Positions 27,101-36,561 of a stretch of 64,000 nucleotides of DNA are shown here, in pieces. The stretch is from JAHQVI01 sp050330195 (lineage in GTDB: Bacteria; Pseudomonadota; Alphaproteobacteria; Rhizobiales; Rhodomicrobiaceae). The notes below the pieces were generated by a model that ran no database searches, was not told the origin of the DNA, and saw only the letters and a program-made list of their open reading frames with translations. The stretch is from positions 1-64,000 of the forward strand of contig JBHJOB010000005.1 in NCBI GenBank assembly GCA_050330195.1. Reading direction: 5' to 3'. How positions within the stretch are numbered: position 1 is the first letter of the stretch; each line of letters opens with the position of its first letter. The position numbers and the translations under genes were made by a program.

Positions 27101-28144
27101 TTGAAAGTCGTCTATTCCAGGGAACATGAAAAACATGCCGCGCGCGCCGAACTCAAGGACGGCGCCTTCATCCCCGCCCGCGAAACGCCCTCGCGCGCCC
27201 ACACGATCAAGGCTTGCCTGGAAGCGCGGCATTTCGGAGATTTCTGCGCTCCCCATGCCGAACCGCGCGCCGCCATCGCAGCCATACACGCGCCGGACTA
27301 TCTGGAGTTTCTGGAAAATCTCTGGCCGCGCTGGTGCGCGTTCAAGCAGTCGAGCGATCCTGGCGACGCATTCCCTTTCGTGTTTCCCGCACGCACCGAA
27401 ACGCGACCTCACCGCCCGGCCAGCCTCGGCGGCCAACTCGGCTATTACAGCTTTGATATCGGCTCGCCCTTCACCGCCGGCGCGTTCGACGCCGCGTTTT
27501 CTGGCGCGGCCTGTGCGCTATCGGCCCAACAGCATGTGACCGCCGGCGCACCGGCCGCATTCAGCCTTAGCCGCCCGCCGGGGCATCACGCCTACGCGGA
27601 TGCCTATGGCGGTTATTGCTTCCTGAACAATGCCGCCATCGCCGCACAGGGTTTTCTGGCCGACGGTGCAAGCCGCGTGGCCATTCTCGACGTCGATTAC
27701 CATCACGGAAACGGTACGCAGGCGATCTTCTACGACCGGGCGGATGTGCTGTTCATCAGCATCCACGCCGATCCCGCCTTCGAATATCCCTATTTCGCCG
27801 GGGCAAAGGACGAAATCGGCAGCGGCGCGGGCGAAGGCGCGAACGTCAACCTGCCCTTGCCGCAAGGGACAGGCTGGGACGCCTATGGCGAGGCGCTGGA
27901 AGAAGCGTGCCGCATCCTGACCGCATTCGGGCCGGACGGTTTCGTGCTTTCGCTGGGCGCGGACATCTATCGGGGCGACCCCTTATCCACATTCGATCTG
28001 GATAGCGGCGATTTCACCAGACTCGGCCGCAGGCTGGGACGCCTCCGTCTCCCCACGGCCATCCTGCTCGAAGGCGGCTATGCGGTGGAAGAACTCGGGA
28101 CGAATATCCACAATGCCCTTGCAGGCTTTCTCGATGAATGCTGA
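27101..28144 (+). CDS. Histone deacetylase family (acetylpolyamine amidohydrolase-like)
   Basis: About 347 residues with all Zn-deacetylase motifs: RPPGHHAYAD (tandem His), ILDVDYHHGNGT (metal Asp/His), ISIHADP, LGADIYRGDPL (second metal Asp) and LEGGYAV (transition-state Tyr). Bacterial members deacetylate polyamines, small amides or proteins. A TTG at 27101 is chosen because GGGGG lies five bases upstream and family proteins begin KVVYS; a GTG at 27074 is the alternative. It is transcribed alone, just ahead of galU. Confidence 0.93.
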   Translation: MKVVYSREHEKHAARAELKDGAFIPARETPSRAHTIKACLEARHFGDFCAPHAEPRAAIAAIHAPDYLEFLENLWPRWCAFKQSSDPGDAFPFVFPARTETRPHRPASLGGQLGYYSFDIGSPFTAGAFDAAFSGAACALSAQQHVTAGAPAAFSLSRPPGHHAYADAYGGYCFLNNAAIAAQGFLADGASRVAILDVDYHHGNGTQAIFYDRADVLFISIHADPAFEYPYFAGAKDEIGSGAGEGANVNLPLPQGTGWDAYGEALEEACRILTAFGPDGFVLSLGADIYRGDPLSTFDLDSGDFTRLGRRLGRLRLPTAILLEGGYAVEELGTNIHNALAGFLDEC

Positions 28145-28305
28145 CATGGCCACTTGAGAATGAACCGGATTCGATTGCATTCGTTCTATTGCCGTACAAT
28201 CGGTCGGGATTCGGGTCTGAACGCGGGTTTGCCTTTGGCCATTAAACCTGCTTTTTGACTATCGATTTCCAATTTCAGCCATTATTCTTCAAGACAAAGC
28301 ACTCA

Positions 28306-29199
28306 ATGACACACACAATACGTAAAGCCGTCTTTCCCGTCGCCGGTCTCGGCACGCGCTTCCTTCCCGCAACCAAGGCGATGCCGAAGGAAATGCTGAC
28401 CGTCGTTGACCGGCCAGCCATTCAGCATGTGGTCGACGAGGCCCGTCAGGGCGGTGTGGAACATCTGATTTTCGTCACCGGCCGCAACAAGGGCGTCATC
28501 GAGGATCATTTCGACCGCCCGTTCGAGCTGGAACACACGCTGCGCGAGCGCAACAAGCTGAAGGCGCTCGAAGATCTGGAGCGGTTCCTTCCCGCCCCCG
28601 GCCAGACCAGCTTCACCCGCCAGCAGGAGCCGCTCGGCCTCGGCCATGCCGTCTGGTGCGCGCGCGATATTGTCGGCCATGAGCCTTTCGCGCTGCTTCT
28701 GCCGGATGTGCTCGTCAAGGCGGACGGACCGAGTTGCATGGCGCAGATGATGGAAATGTACAAGGAACTCTCGGCAAACGGGGACAAGGTCAATCTGATC
28801 GCGGTCGAGGAAGTCCCGCATGACGAGGTGTCGAATTACGGCATCGTCGATATCGAACCCGGCGAGGGACCGCTCTGGCAGGTGAATTCGATGGTGGAGA
28901 AACCGCCGGTCGATGAAGCGCCGAGCAATCTCATCATCATGGGCCGCTATATCCTCCAGCCGGAAATCTTCGAGATTCTCTCCAGCCAGGAGCGCGGCGC
29001 GGGCGGCGAGATCCAGATTACCGACGCCATGAAGACGCTGATGAAGACGCAGCGCTTCTATGCCTATAAATATGCCGGGCGCAGCTTCGACTGCGGCTCA
29101 AAACTCGGCTTTCTCCTTGCCAATGCCGTTTTTGCGCTCGATCACAAGGAACTGGGTCCCCGTTTCGCCGGGGAATTGAACAAGCTGCTCGGCTCTTGA
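28306..29199 (+). CDS. galU: UTP-glucose-1-phosphate uridylyltransferase
   Basis: 297 residues with the nucleotidyltransferase signature VAGLGTRFLPATKAMPKEML, then VVDRPAIQHVVDEA and the conserved HFDRPFELEH region, all as in bacterial GalU. It makes UDP-glucose for exopolysaccharide, LPS and osmoprotective glucans in the cytoplasm. The ATG at 28306 (MTHTIRKAVFPVAG) fits the family; an upstream TTG at 28255 does not. kdsD follows after 30 bases, so the two envelope-sugar genes probably form an operon. Confidence 0.96.
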   Translation: MTHTIRKAVFPVAGLGTRFLPATKAMPKEMLTVVDRPAIQHVVDEARQGGVEHLIFVTGRNKGVIEDHFDRPFELEHTLRERNKLKALEDLERFLPAPGQTSFTRQQEPLGLGHAVWCARDIVGHEPFALLLPDVLVKADGPSCMAQMMEMYKELSANGDKVNLIAVEEVPHDEVSNYGIVDIEPGEGPLWQVNSMVEKPPVDEAPSNLIIMGRYILQPEIFEILSSQERGAGGEIQITDAMKTLMKTQRFYAYKYAGRSFDCGSKLGFLLANAVFALDHKELGPRFAGELNKLLGS

Positions 29200-29229
29200 T
29201 TGGGGCCGGCGGCTGCGAGGGGGAATTGA

Positions 29230-30255
29230 ATGCTTCAGAATGCGAGCGCCGGCGAACCGGCGGCGATTCCGGCCAATGACGAAACCGGGCAGGACGCGGC
29301 GATTTCCTCGGCACGCCGGACGCTCGCTCTGGAAATCCAGGGCCTGATGGCGCTCAAGGAAGCTATCGACAACGGGCTCGGAGCGCCATTTCACCAGGCT
29401 GTCGAGTTGATCTCCAAGTCGCGTGGCCGCGTGATCGTCACGGGCATGGGCAAGAGCGGCCATATCGGGCAGAAGCTTGCCGCCACGCTCGCCTCGACCG
29501 GAACGCCCGCCTTTTTCGTGCATCCGGGCGAGGCCAGCCACGGCGATCTCGGCATGATTGCGCGGGAGGATGTGATCATCGCGCTGTCATGGTCCGGCGA
29601 GACGGTCGAGTTGGGCAATATTCTCAGCTATTCCCGCCGCTTCCGCGTGCCGCTCATTGCCATCACCTCGCGCGATGACAGCGCGCTGGGACGGGCCTCG
29701 GATATCGTGCTTTGCCTTCCCCTTTCGCAGGAAGCCTGCCCGCATGGCCTGGCGCCGACAACCTCGACCGCAATGCAACTCGCAGCGGGGGACTGCCTCG
29801 CCATCGCCCTGCTGGAAGCGCGAGGCTTCAGCGCCGCCGATTTCAAGATTTTTCATCCCGGCGGCCAGCTTGGCGCAAGTCTGCGCTATGTGGGCGACCT
29901 GATGCACAAGGCCGACCGGCTGCCATTATCGGGCGCGGACAGAACGATGGCCGAAGCCCTCGTCACGATGACCGAGAAGAGTTTCGGCTGTCTCGGCGTC
30001 GTTGATGAAAACGGCGCGCTGGTCGGCATCGTCACGGACGGCGACCTGCGCCGCCATATGGGCGCGGATCTGCTCAGCGCCCGCGTCGGTGACGTGATGA
30101 CGCGCAAGCCGAAAACCATCAACCCGCAAACGCTCGCCAGCGCCGCCCTCCAGATCATCAATGACTCGTCGATCACAGCGCTGTTCGTTGAACAGGACGG
30201 CAAGCCGGTCGGCATCATCCACATTCACGACCTGCTGCGCGTCGGCGTGGCATAA
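29230..30255 (+). CDS. kdsD: Arabinose-5-phosphate isomerase (KpsF/GutQ family)
   Basis: 341 residues: SIS domain about 55-190 (VTGMGKSGHIGQKLAATLA, then ALSWSGETVEL and LAPTTSTAMQLAAGD) and two C-terminal CBS domains about 215-340. It converts ribulose-5-phosphate to arabinose-5-phosphate, the first step to the LPS sugar Kdo. AGGGGGA precedes the ATG. Its position 30 bases after galU suggests coupled supply of envelope sugars. Confidence 0.95.
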   Translation: MLQNASAGEPAAIPANDETGQDAAISSARRTLALEIQGLMALKEAIDNGLGAPFHQAVELISKSRGRVIVTGMGKSGHIGQKLAATLASTGTPAFFVHPGEASHGDLGMIAREDVIIALSWSGETVELGNILSYSRRFRVPLIAITSRDDSALGRASDIVLCLPLSQEACPHGLAPTTSTAMQLAAGDCLAIALLEARGFSAADFKIFHPGGQLGASLRYVGDLMHKADRLPLSGADRTMAEALVTMTEKSFGCLGVVDENGALVGIVTDGDLRRHMGADLLSARVGDVMTRKPKTINPQTLASAALQIINDSSITALFVEQDGKPVGIIHIHDLLRVGVA

Positions 30256-30294
30256 ATGACTGTCCGCTAACAGAACATCAAGCGCACCGGAAAC

Positions 30295-31059
30295 CTATTC
30301 GCCCGTCAGAAAAAGCGCGAAAGGCTCATCGACCGTGCGCTTGATCAGCCGCCGGTAGGGCGCGTAACAGGGCTGATCGCGCTTGATCAGGCCGAATTGC
30401 GGCTCGGTCACGGTCTTCAGAGGGACAAGCACGATCGGCGTGGAGACGGGCGTCAGATGCGCGCCGCGCCCGACCTGCAATGTCGTCAGGATGCCGTGCA
30501 ACTCGCCCCGGATCGTCGGCCGGGACACGATGATAAGTCTGTACTGGCCATGCTTGTTTGTGACGAGATAGATATGGCCGGACTGGTGCGGAGCCGAGAC
30601 GACGCCGCCTTGCGTATATTCCGCGTCGATCCGCTCCGATTCCGAGAAGACCAGATTTGACGCTACCTGATCCCAGCGGATCTGCGTGAGATAGGCGTAG
30701 ATCGCCCTCGGCTCGCTGAAGGACGGCCGCAGCGTGACGTAATCGCCTTCAAGCCACGCCACGGCGGGCCGCGCATAGGAACCGAGCGCGTCGGGGGCGA
30801 GGCCGGGATGCGGCTGTGTGACCGGCGTGCTGTTGCCCGCCCGCAAGACCAGCTCAAGCGCTTCCTCCACGCGCACCAGCGTCGCCAGCGTGAACGGACG
30901 CCGTCCGGACAGCGCCTTTTCCAGCGTGGACAGGCTGATCTGCGCCATCGCCGCGAGTTGCTGACGGGTCATGCGGCGGCGGGCCAGTTCCTCCCGGATC
31001 TGCGCCGCCGCCTGCTCGCTCTCGGCCAGCGAGAGCGCCTGTTCGGATCGGCGCGCCAC
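30295..31059 (-). CDS. XRE-type helix-turn-helix protein with unknown C-terminal domain
   Basis: 254 residues from a GTG with a textbook AAAGGAGG six bases upstream; a longer ATG frame (31125) is rejected for lack of such a site. The HTH lies at about 20-75 (MTRQQLAAMAQISLSTLEKA). The remaining 170 residues (from about 90) form an uncharacterised sensor-like domain with PAVAWLEGDYVTLRPSF and GHIYLVTNKHGQYRL, features shared with alphaproteobacterial regulators of unknown ligand. It diverges from the sortase-target gene and may regulate it, which is not tested. Confidence 0.85.
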   Translation of the reverse strand: MARRSEQALSLAESEQAAAQIREELARRRMTRQQLAAMAQISLSTLEKALSGRRPFTLATLVRVEEALELVLRAGNSTPVTQPHPGLAPDALGSYARPAVAWLEGDYVTLRPSFSEPRAIYAYLTQIRWDQVASNLVFSESERIDAEYTQGGVVSAPHQSGHIYLVTNKHGQYRLIIVSRPTIRGELHGILTTLQVGRGAHLTPVSTPIVLVPLKTVTEPQFGLIKRDQPCYAPYRRLIKRTVDEPFALFLTGE

Positions 31060-31256
31060 GGACGCCTCCTTTGCGGACAAAACCGTAATGGAACGGACAT
31101 ATCCGTAAACATGCGCCGCAAGCAAGGCTTTCGTGGCGGCTTGTGACGCAGCATTGCCGAATAATCGTGAAGAAGACGCTCGAAGCGATGGCGGGCTTGA
31201 GGAAAAGCTGAGGGCTCCCGCATCCCCGCAATCGCGGCGAAAAAAGAGGTGTCTTC

Positions 31257-33546
31257 ATGTCCGGCGAATTTCAAGAGGGACGCTCCCGCGTCAAACATGT
31301 TTCCGAAGGAGCGGCCATCACCGGCCTGATCCTGCTCGCTATTTCATTACTCATCGGCGCGTTTGCGGAGGCCCGAGCCGGCGACTGGCGCGCCATGCGC
31401 CCCGGCGAGGCCCGTAGCGGAACGCTGCTGTTCAAATCCGTCGATGAAGGCAGCTATGTGCAGGCCCCGCTGCTCGGCGCCGATTTCGACATCACTGTCT
31501 CCGGCCCGACCGCGCGCACCCGCGTCACCCAGCATTTCTACAATCCAAGCGATGGCTGGGTCGAAGGCGTCTACGTCTATCCCCTGCCCGATAATGCCGC
31601 CGTCGATACGCTGAAAATGGTGGTCGGCAACCGTGTGATCATTGGTGAGATCAAGGAGCGGCAGGCGGCGAAGAAAATCTACGAGCAGGCCAAGGCGGAG
31701 GGGAAGAAAGCCGCGCTCGTCGAGCAGGAGCGCCCGAACATCTTCACCAACTCGGTCGCCAATATCGGCCCCGGCGAGACGGTCGTCGTCCAGCTCGAAT
31801 ATCAGCAGACGGTGCCGCAGTCGGGCAATGAATTCTCGCTCCGCGTGCCTCTGGTCGTCGCGCCGCGCTACAATCCCAAGCCGATCGTGCAGACCGTCGA
31901 TTTCCAGGGCGGCGGCTGGGGGGCGCGTTTCCTCCGATCCCGTTCCGGATCGCGACCGCATCGAGCCGCCCGTTCTCGATCCAGGCACCAATCCGCCGAT
32001 CAATCCCGTCACCCTGACTGTCCGGCTTCAGGCCGGCTTCCCGCTCGGCGAGGTCAAGAGCCATCATCACGAGATCGCCACGGATCGCGTGTCGGACGAT
32101 GCGCGCGTCGTCAAGATCAAGGGCATGGTCCCGGCGGATCGGGATTTCGAGCTGACATGGTCGCCGAAAATGGGGGCGGCCCCGAGCGCCGGACTGTTCC
32201 ACGAGCGCCTCGGCGATGCCGATTATCTGCTCGCTTTCGTGACCCCGCCGACGCTTGAGCAGACCGAAGCGCCACGGCCGCGCGAGATCATCTTCGTTAT
32301 CGACAATTCCGGCTCGATGGCGGGCACCTCGATCGCGCAGGCAAAGGACAGCCTTGCCTACGCTCTGAAGCAGCTTACGCCCGACGACCGTTTCAACATT
32401 GTCCGCTTCGACAACACGTTCGAGCTGCTGTTCCCAAGCACCGTCCCCGCCGACATGGAGCATGTCGGTCAGGCGCGCACATTCGTCTCCCGCCTTCAGG
32501 CCGAGGGCGGCACCGAGATGGTTCCGGCGATGCAGGCCGCCCTCGTCGATCAAAATCCCGGCGACCGCGAGCGGCTGCGTCAGGTCGTCTTCCTGACCGA
32601 CGGCGCCATCGGCAACGAGCGTCAGCTTTTCGACACGATCACCGCCGGGCTGGGCCGCTCGCGCATCTTCATGGTCGGCATCGGCTCCGCGCCGAACTCC
32701 TATCTGATGAACCGCGCCGCCGAGCTTGGCCGTGGCAGCGTCACCCAGATTGCCGGAACCGATCAGGTCCAGAGCCGGATGCGGGCGCTGTTCAACAAGC
32801 TGACGCGGCCCGCCGTCACGGATCTGCGCGTGACCTTCTCAGAGAGCGGTGTGGATGTGACCCCGAAGGTGCTGCCCGATCTCTATGCGGGCGAGACGCT
32901 GCAGATCGCCGCGCGCATGACGGCGTTCGGCGGCACGGCGGAAATCAGCGGCATGATCGGCGATCAGCCATGGACCGCGAAGCTGCCCGTGAACGGCGCG
33001 GCGAAGGCGAGCGGCATCTCCAAGCTGTGGGCGCGGGCGAAGATCGCCGACGCCGAGGTGAGTATAACGCTAGGTCAGGCGACGCAGGAAAGCGCGGACA
33101 AGCGCATCCTGTCGCTCGCTCTGGAGCACAGTCTCGTCAGCCGTCTGACCAGTCTCGTCGCCATCGACAAGACGCCGAGCCGCCCGGAGGATGCCCGCCT
33201 CACACGCGCCGACATGCCGCTCAACCTGCCCGCGGGCTGGGATTTCGACAAGGTGTTCGGCGAGCCTGCCAGCGGCGGCGAACAGCGCGCACAGGGTGAA
33301 GAAGCGCTGCCAGCGCCGACGGAGGACGAAGGATTCAAGCTCGACGCCGCCTATGTGCAGAAGATCGCCATTTCGAACAAGCCAACCTCGATGGCAGGAC
33401 ATGCGATGCAGAGCGTAACCGGCGTTACGTTGCCCAAAACAGCCACGAACGGCACGCTCTATCTCGTCATCGGCTTCATGCTGCTCATCGCCAATGGCGC
33501 GCTGCTCCTTGTAGCGCGCCGCACGAAACGGCTAGATCGGAGATAG
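31257..33546 (+). pseudogene. Sortase target protein with VIT and VWA domains, single frameshift
   Basis: The gene reads in one frame from ATG 31257 and in another from about 31924 to 33546. The switch is at a six-G run (31918-31923); removing one G restores a continuous product of about 762 residues. Part one has a membrane/signal segment (about 20-40) and a VIT domain (ARTRVTQHFYNPSDGWVEG). Part two has a VWA domain with the MIDAS motif FVIDNSGSMAGTS. It ends in a sorting signal: LPKTA, a hydrophobic span, then RRTKRLDRR. This is the 'marine proteobacterial sortase target' family, with the sortase next door. The frameshift may be a sequencing error, a mutation or programmed slippage. Confidence 0.88.
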
Positions 33547-33550
33547 GCAA

Positions 33551-34201
33551 ATGAGCTTGTTTCGCAGACCGAGCGGAATCCCCCGAGGGCAATCGTCATG
33601 GCGCATCGTCATGGCGGTTGCCGTCCTTTCGACCATCGCCGCCGTGGTCTTCATCGGCAAGGGCACGGCGATCTACGCCAAGGCCGCACTGGCGCAATTC
33701 CTGCTCGAAGATGCCTTCACGGCCAGCCTCAGATCGGGCGAGCCGGTCAAGCCCTGGGCGTGGGCGGACACCTGGCCCGTCGCGAAGCTGGAAATCCCCC
33801 GGCTCGACGCCAGCGCAATAGTGCTGAAAGGCGGCAGCGGCGAAGCGCTGGCTTTCGGCCCCGGACATCTGGACGGCACGCCGCGGCCCGGCGAGGCAGG
33901 CGCATCCGTCATATCGGCGCATCGGGACACGCATTTCCGCTTCCTGCGCGACATCCGGCTCGGTGACGAGATCCGCGTGACGCGCAGTGACGGCGCGATC
34001 TTCGCCTTCCGCATTTCCTCGACCGAGGTCGTCCCGTGGGATGCATCGGGGATCGACCCGCACGCGAACGGCCATTGGCTCATTCTCTCGACCTGCTGGC
34101 CGCTCGATGCCTCCACGATAGGCGACATGCGCTATGTTGTGCGCGCGCACCTGATCGGCCGGCAGACGTCATCGGAGCGCCGATCCGCCGAACATATATG
34201 A
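33551..34201 (+). CDS. Class GN (marine proteobacterial) sortase
   Basis: 216 residues with an N-terminal membrane anchor (about 18-40) and a sortase domain holding the full triad: His in ISAHRDTHF, Cys in LILSTCWPL and Arg in MRYVVRAHL. Sortases cut LPxT(G/A)-like signals and join the protein to an amine. Gram-negative members come in dedicated pairs with one target; here that target ends five bases upstream with LPKTA. Acceptor in a Gram-negative envelope is not established. The gene is intact although its target is frameshifted. Confidence 0.93.
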   Translation: MSLFRRPSGIPRGQSSWRIVMAVAVLSTIAAVVFIGKGTAIYAKAALAQFLLEDAFTASLRSGEPVKPWAWADTWPVAKLEIPRLDASAIVLKGGSGEALAFGPGHLDGTPRPGEAGASVISAHRDTHFRFLRDIRLGDEIRVTRSDGAIFAFRISSTEVVPWDASGIDPHANGHWLILSTCWPLDASTIGDMRYVVRAHLIGRQTSSERRSAEHI

Positions 34202-34228
34202 ACCGCCCGACGCACACGGCGGGATGCA

Positions 34229-35605
34229 TCAGATAAGGGAGACGATCACGACCCAGATCGACAGCGCCACGGCGCAGAGCGGCGTATAGACCCCGTTCCA
34301 CCTCAAACCGACCTGCCATGCGCTGATTCTGCCGATGGAAGCGATCAGCAGCGTCGTCGCCGTATAGGGTGAGCTTGCGCCGCCAAGCGCCCAGCCGGCG
34401 GTCAGGGCAACGATGATGGCGGTAGGTGTGACGCCCATCTCATGCGCCTCGGGCAGGAGCGGCGCGATCAGCGAAACCGACAGGATCGGATTCATGCCGA
34501 CAAGGCCCGTCAGCGGGATGATCCAGACCAGCGAGACGAGGATCAGCCAGGCCGGGATCGCCGCGAGATCGAAGCCGGACGTATCCATGACCGGCGACAG
34601 GAGTCGCGAGCCGAGCGTGCCGATGAAACCGGCCATGACGAGCAGCACGACCTCGGAGCGATAGCGCGAAATATCGGTCGCATAGGAGACGGCGCGGCGT
34701 CCCGCATGTCTGAACGGCCGGTCCAGCCGGTTCTGCATGGCGATCCAGAAGAACGCAATGGCGGGCACGACCACCATGACGACGCCAACGGCGCGCACGC
34801 CGCTGATGAGATGCAGTGCCCCGACGCTGACGACCAGAAGCACGAGCAGGCCCAGCATCGGCAGCAGGTTCGCCCATGAGCCGGTTGGCCTCATGCGCGG
34901 CGGACGGGGCGTCGAAAGGCGCGGCTTGAAGATCGTATCGAGTGCCCATCCGATCCCGGCGAGCAGAAGGCTGCTGACCAGACAGAACGCCACGGCGCTT
35001 CCCCAGTTCGCGCCCGGAATGAGCGAGGTCGAGATGGCGATGGCAAAGGCCAGCGGCGACCAGCTCAGCGTCGAGACAAAGCCGCGCTGGATGGCGAGCA
35101 GCATGCGCCGGACGCGGATATTGCGGATTTCCTCATTCGGTTCGCGCCTCGCATTGCTTTCGGCCAATGTGCCGAGTAGGGAAATCGCGCCATAATTCAG
35201 GACAAGACCGAACAGATGCCCGCCCACCGTGAGCGCCGCGTAACGCCGGCCCGGCGGCTGCTCGGCGAGGAAGCGGCCCGCGCTCTCGATAGAGGGAGAT
35301 GTGACGGCGGCGTTGCGCAGGCAGACGAGCGCGGTAAAGAAGGCCGCAATGAACGAGCCGGTCTTCAGCGCCGTCTCCGTGATCGAAAGCCAGTCAGGGC
35401 GAGTGGCGACGGCCACGCCGACCAGCGCCAGCCCGACTGCAACGAAAATTCGCCGCGACAAGGCGACATACGGCATTGCGAGGGCGAGAGTCACGGCGAC
35501 ACACGCAGCGGCCGCGAGCGAGAACAAGCGCAGGCCCTGCCATTCCACGACGGTGACGAGGAGCATCGTCAAAATGAGCAGCAAGCCTGTCAGGCGATCA
35601 ATCAT
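34229..35605 (-). CDS. Multi-spanning permease-like membrane protein
   Basis: 458 residues from MIDRLTGLLLI (35605), with roughly a dozen hydrophobic segments over the full length and a helix-breaking NPILSVSLIAPLLP region near the C-terminus, as seen in ion-transporter-superfamily carriers. ATG 35629 is eight codons upstream and possible; a GTG at 35716 is not supported. No substrate can be assigned. It converges with the sortase gene and is divergent from the oxygenase gene. Confidence 0.75.
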   Translation of the reverse strand: MIDRLTGLLLILTMLLVTVVEWQGLRLFSLAAAACVAVTLALAMPYVALSRRIFVAVGLALVGVAVATRPDWLSITETALKTGSFIAAFFTALVCLRNAAVTSPSIESAGRFLAEQPPGRRYAALTVGGHLFGLVLNYGAISLLGTLAESNARREPNEEIRNIRVRRMLLAIQRGFVSTLSWSPLAFAIAISTSLIPGANWGSAVAFCLVSSLLLAGIGWALDTIFKPRLSTPRPPRMRPTGSWANLLPMLGLLVLLVVSVGALHLISGVRAVGVVMVVVPAIAFFWIAMQNRLDRPFRHAGRRAVSYATDISRYRSEVVLLVMAGFIGTLGSRLLSPVMDTSGFDLAAIPAWLILVSLVWIIPLTGLVGMNPILSVSLIAPLLPEAHEMGVTPTAIIVALTAGWALGGASSPYTATTLLIASIGRISAWQVGLRWNGVYTPLCAVALSIWVVIVSLI

Positions 35606-35817
35606 CGGCAAAAGGCCTTGGGGGATCATGAACCCGGGGCTGTAGGGCGGGAAACGCAACGTCTCACCCCAGTGTATGCAATCGAGACTGAGGCATGGAT
35701 GCGCCCGGAGCTTCACCGCGTCAAGCGCGGGGCCCCGAATTTGATCGCAATTCGCGGAGTGTGTGTAAAACCTCCGGCTTTAAAAGGTGTTATGCACCGT
35801 TGGCAATGGAGGAATGG

Positions 35818-36510
35818 ATGCGACAGGGGCTCGACTGGACCGCAATTGCAAAGGATCTGGACTCATACGGTTGCGCGCTGACGGGGCCTCTTCTTACGCC
35901 TGCGCAATGCGCCGAACTGACCGAAGGCTATGCCGATGAAGCGCTGTTCCGCAGCCGTGTCGTCATGGCGCGGCATGGCTTCGGGCGCGGCGAGTATCAG
36001 TATTTCGCCTATCCGCTCCCCGACAGGATTGCCGAATTGCGCAAGAGCCTTTACCCGGAACTGGCCGCCATCGCCAATCGCTGGAATGAGCGGCTGGGCA
36101 TCGACGCGCGCTTCCCGAAAGATCACGCCGCATTCCTGAAGCGCTGCCATGCGGCCGGCCAGACGCGCCCGACACCGCTGCTCCTGCAATATGGTCCGGG
36201 CGATTACAATTGCCTGCATCAGGATCTTTATGGCGAGCACGTCTTCCCACTGCAGGTCGCCATCCTGCTCTCGCGGCCCGGCGAAAACTTCACGGGCGGC
36301 GAGTTCGTGCTGACGGAGCAGCGCCCGCGGATGCAGTCGCGCGCCGAGGTCGTGCCGCTGATGCAGGGCGAAGGCGTCATCTTTCCCGTTCATCACCGGC
36401 CGGTAGAGGGAACGCGCGGCGTTTACCGCGTCAACATGCGCCACGGGGTCAGCCGCGTGCGCTCCGGAGCGAGGCATACTCTCGGGATCATTTTCCACGA
36501 TGCGGCTTGA
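35818..36510 (+). CDS. 2-oxoglutarate/Fe(II)-dependent oxygenase
   Basis: 230 residues from the ATG at 35818, which has GGAGG five bases upstream (the frame is open further left). The double-stranded beta-helix shows the iron facial triad: His134 and Asp136 in NCLHQDLYGE, and a distal His (His209, MRHGVSRV) with an Arg ten residues later (Arg219) for 2-oxoglutarate. The middle reads FTGGEFVLTEQRPR. The protein resembles the 2OG-Fe(II) oxygenase family of prolyl-hydroxylase-like hydroxylases. Substrate unknown. An alpha/beta hydrolase follows after 51 bases. Confidence 0.9.
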   Translation: MRQGLDWTAIAKDLDSYGCALTGPLLTPAQCAELTEGYADEALFRSRVVMARHGFGRGEYQYFAYPLPDRIAELRKSLYPELAAIANRWNERLGIDARFPKDHAAFLKRCHAAGQTRPTPLLLQYGPGDYNCLHQDLYGEHVFPLQVAILLSRPGENFTGGEFVLTEQRPRMQSRAEVVPLMQGEGVIFPVHHRPVEGTRGVYRVNMRHGVSRVRSGARHTLGIIFHDAA

Positions 36511-36561
36511 GTTTCGCGCAGCAATTGGCGAGGCTGCTCCCGAAAGGCAGGAGTCTTCAAG

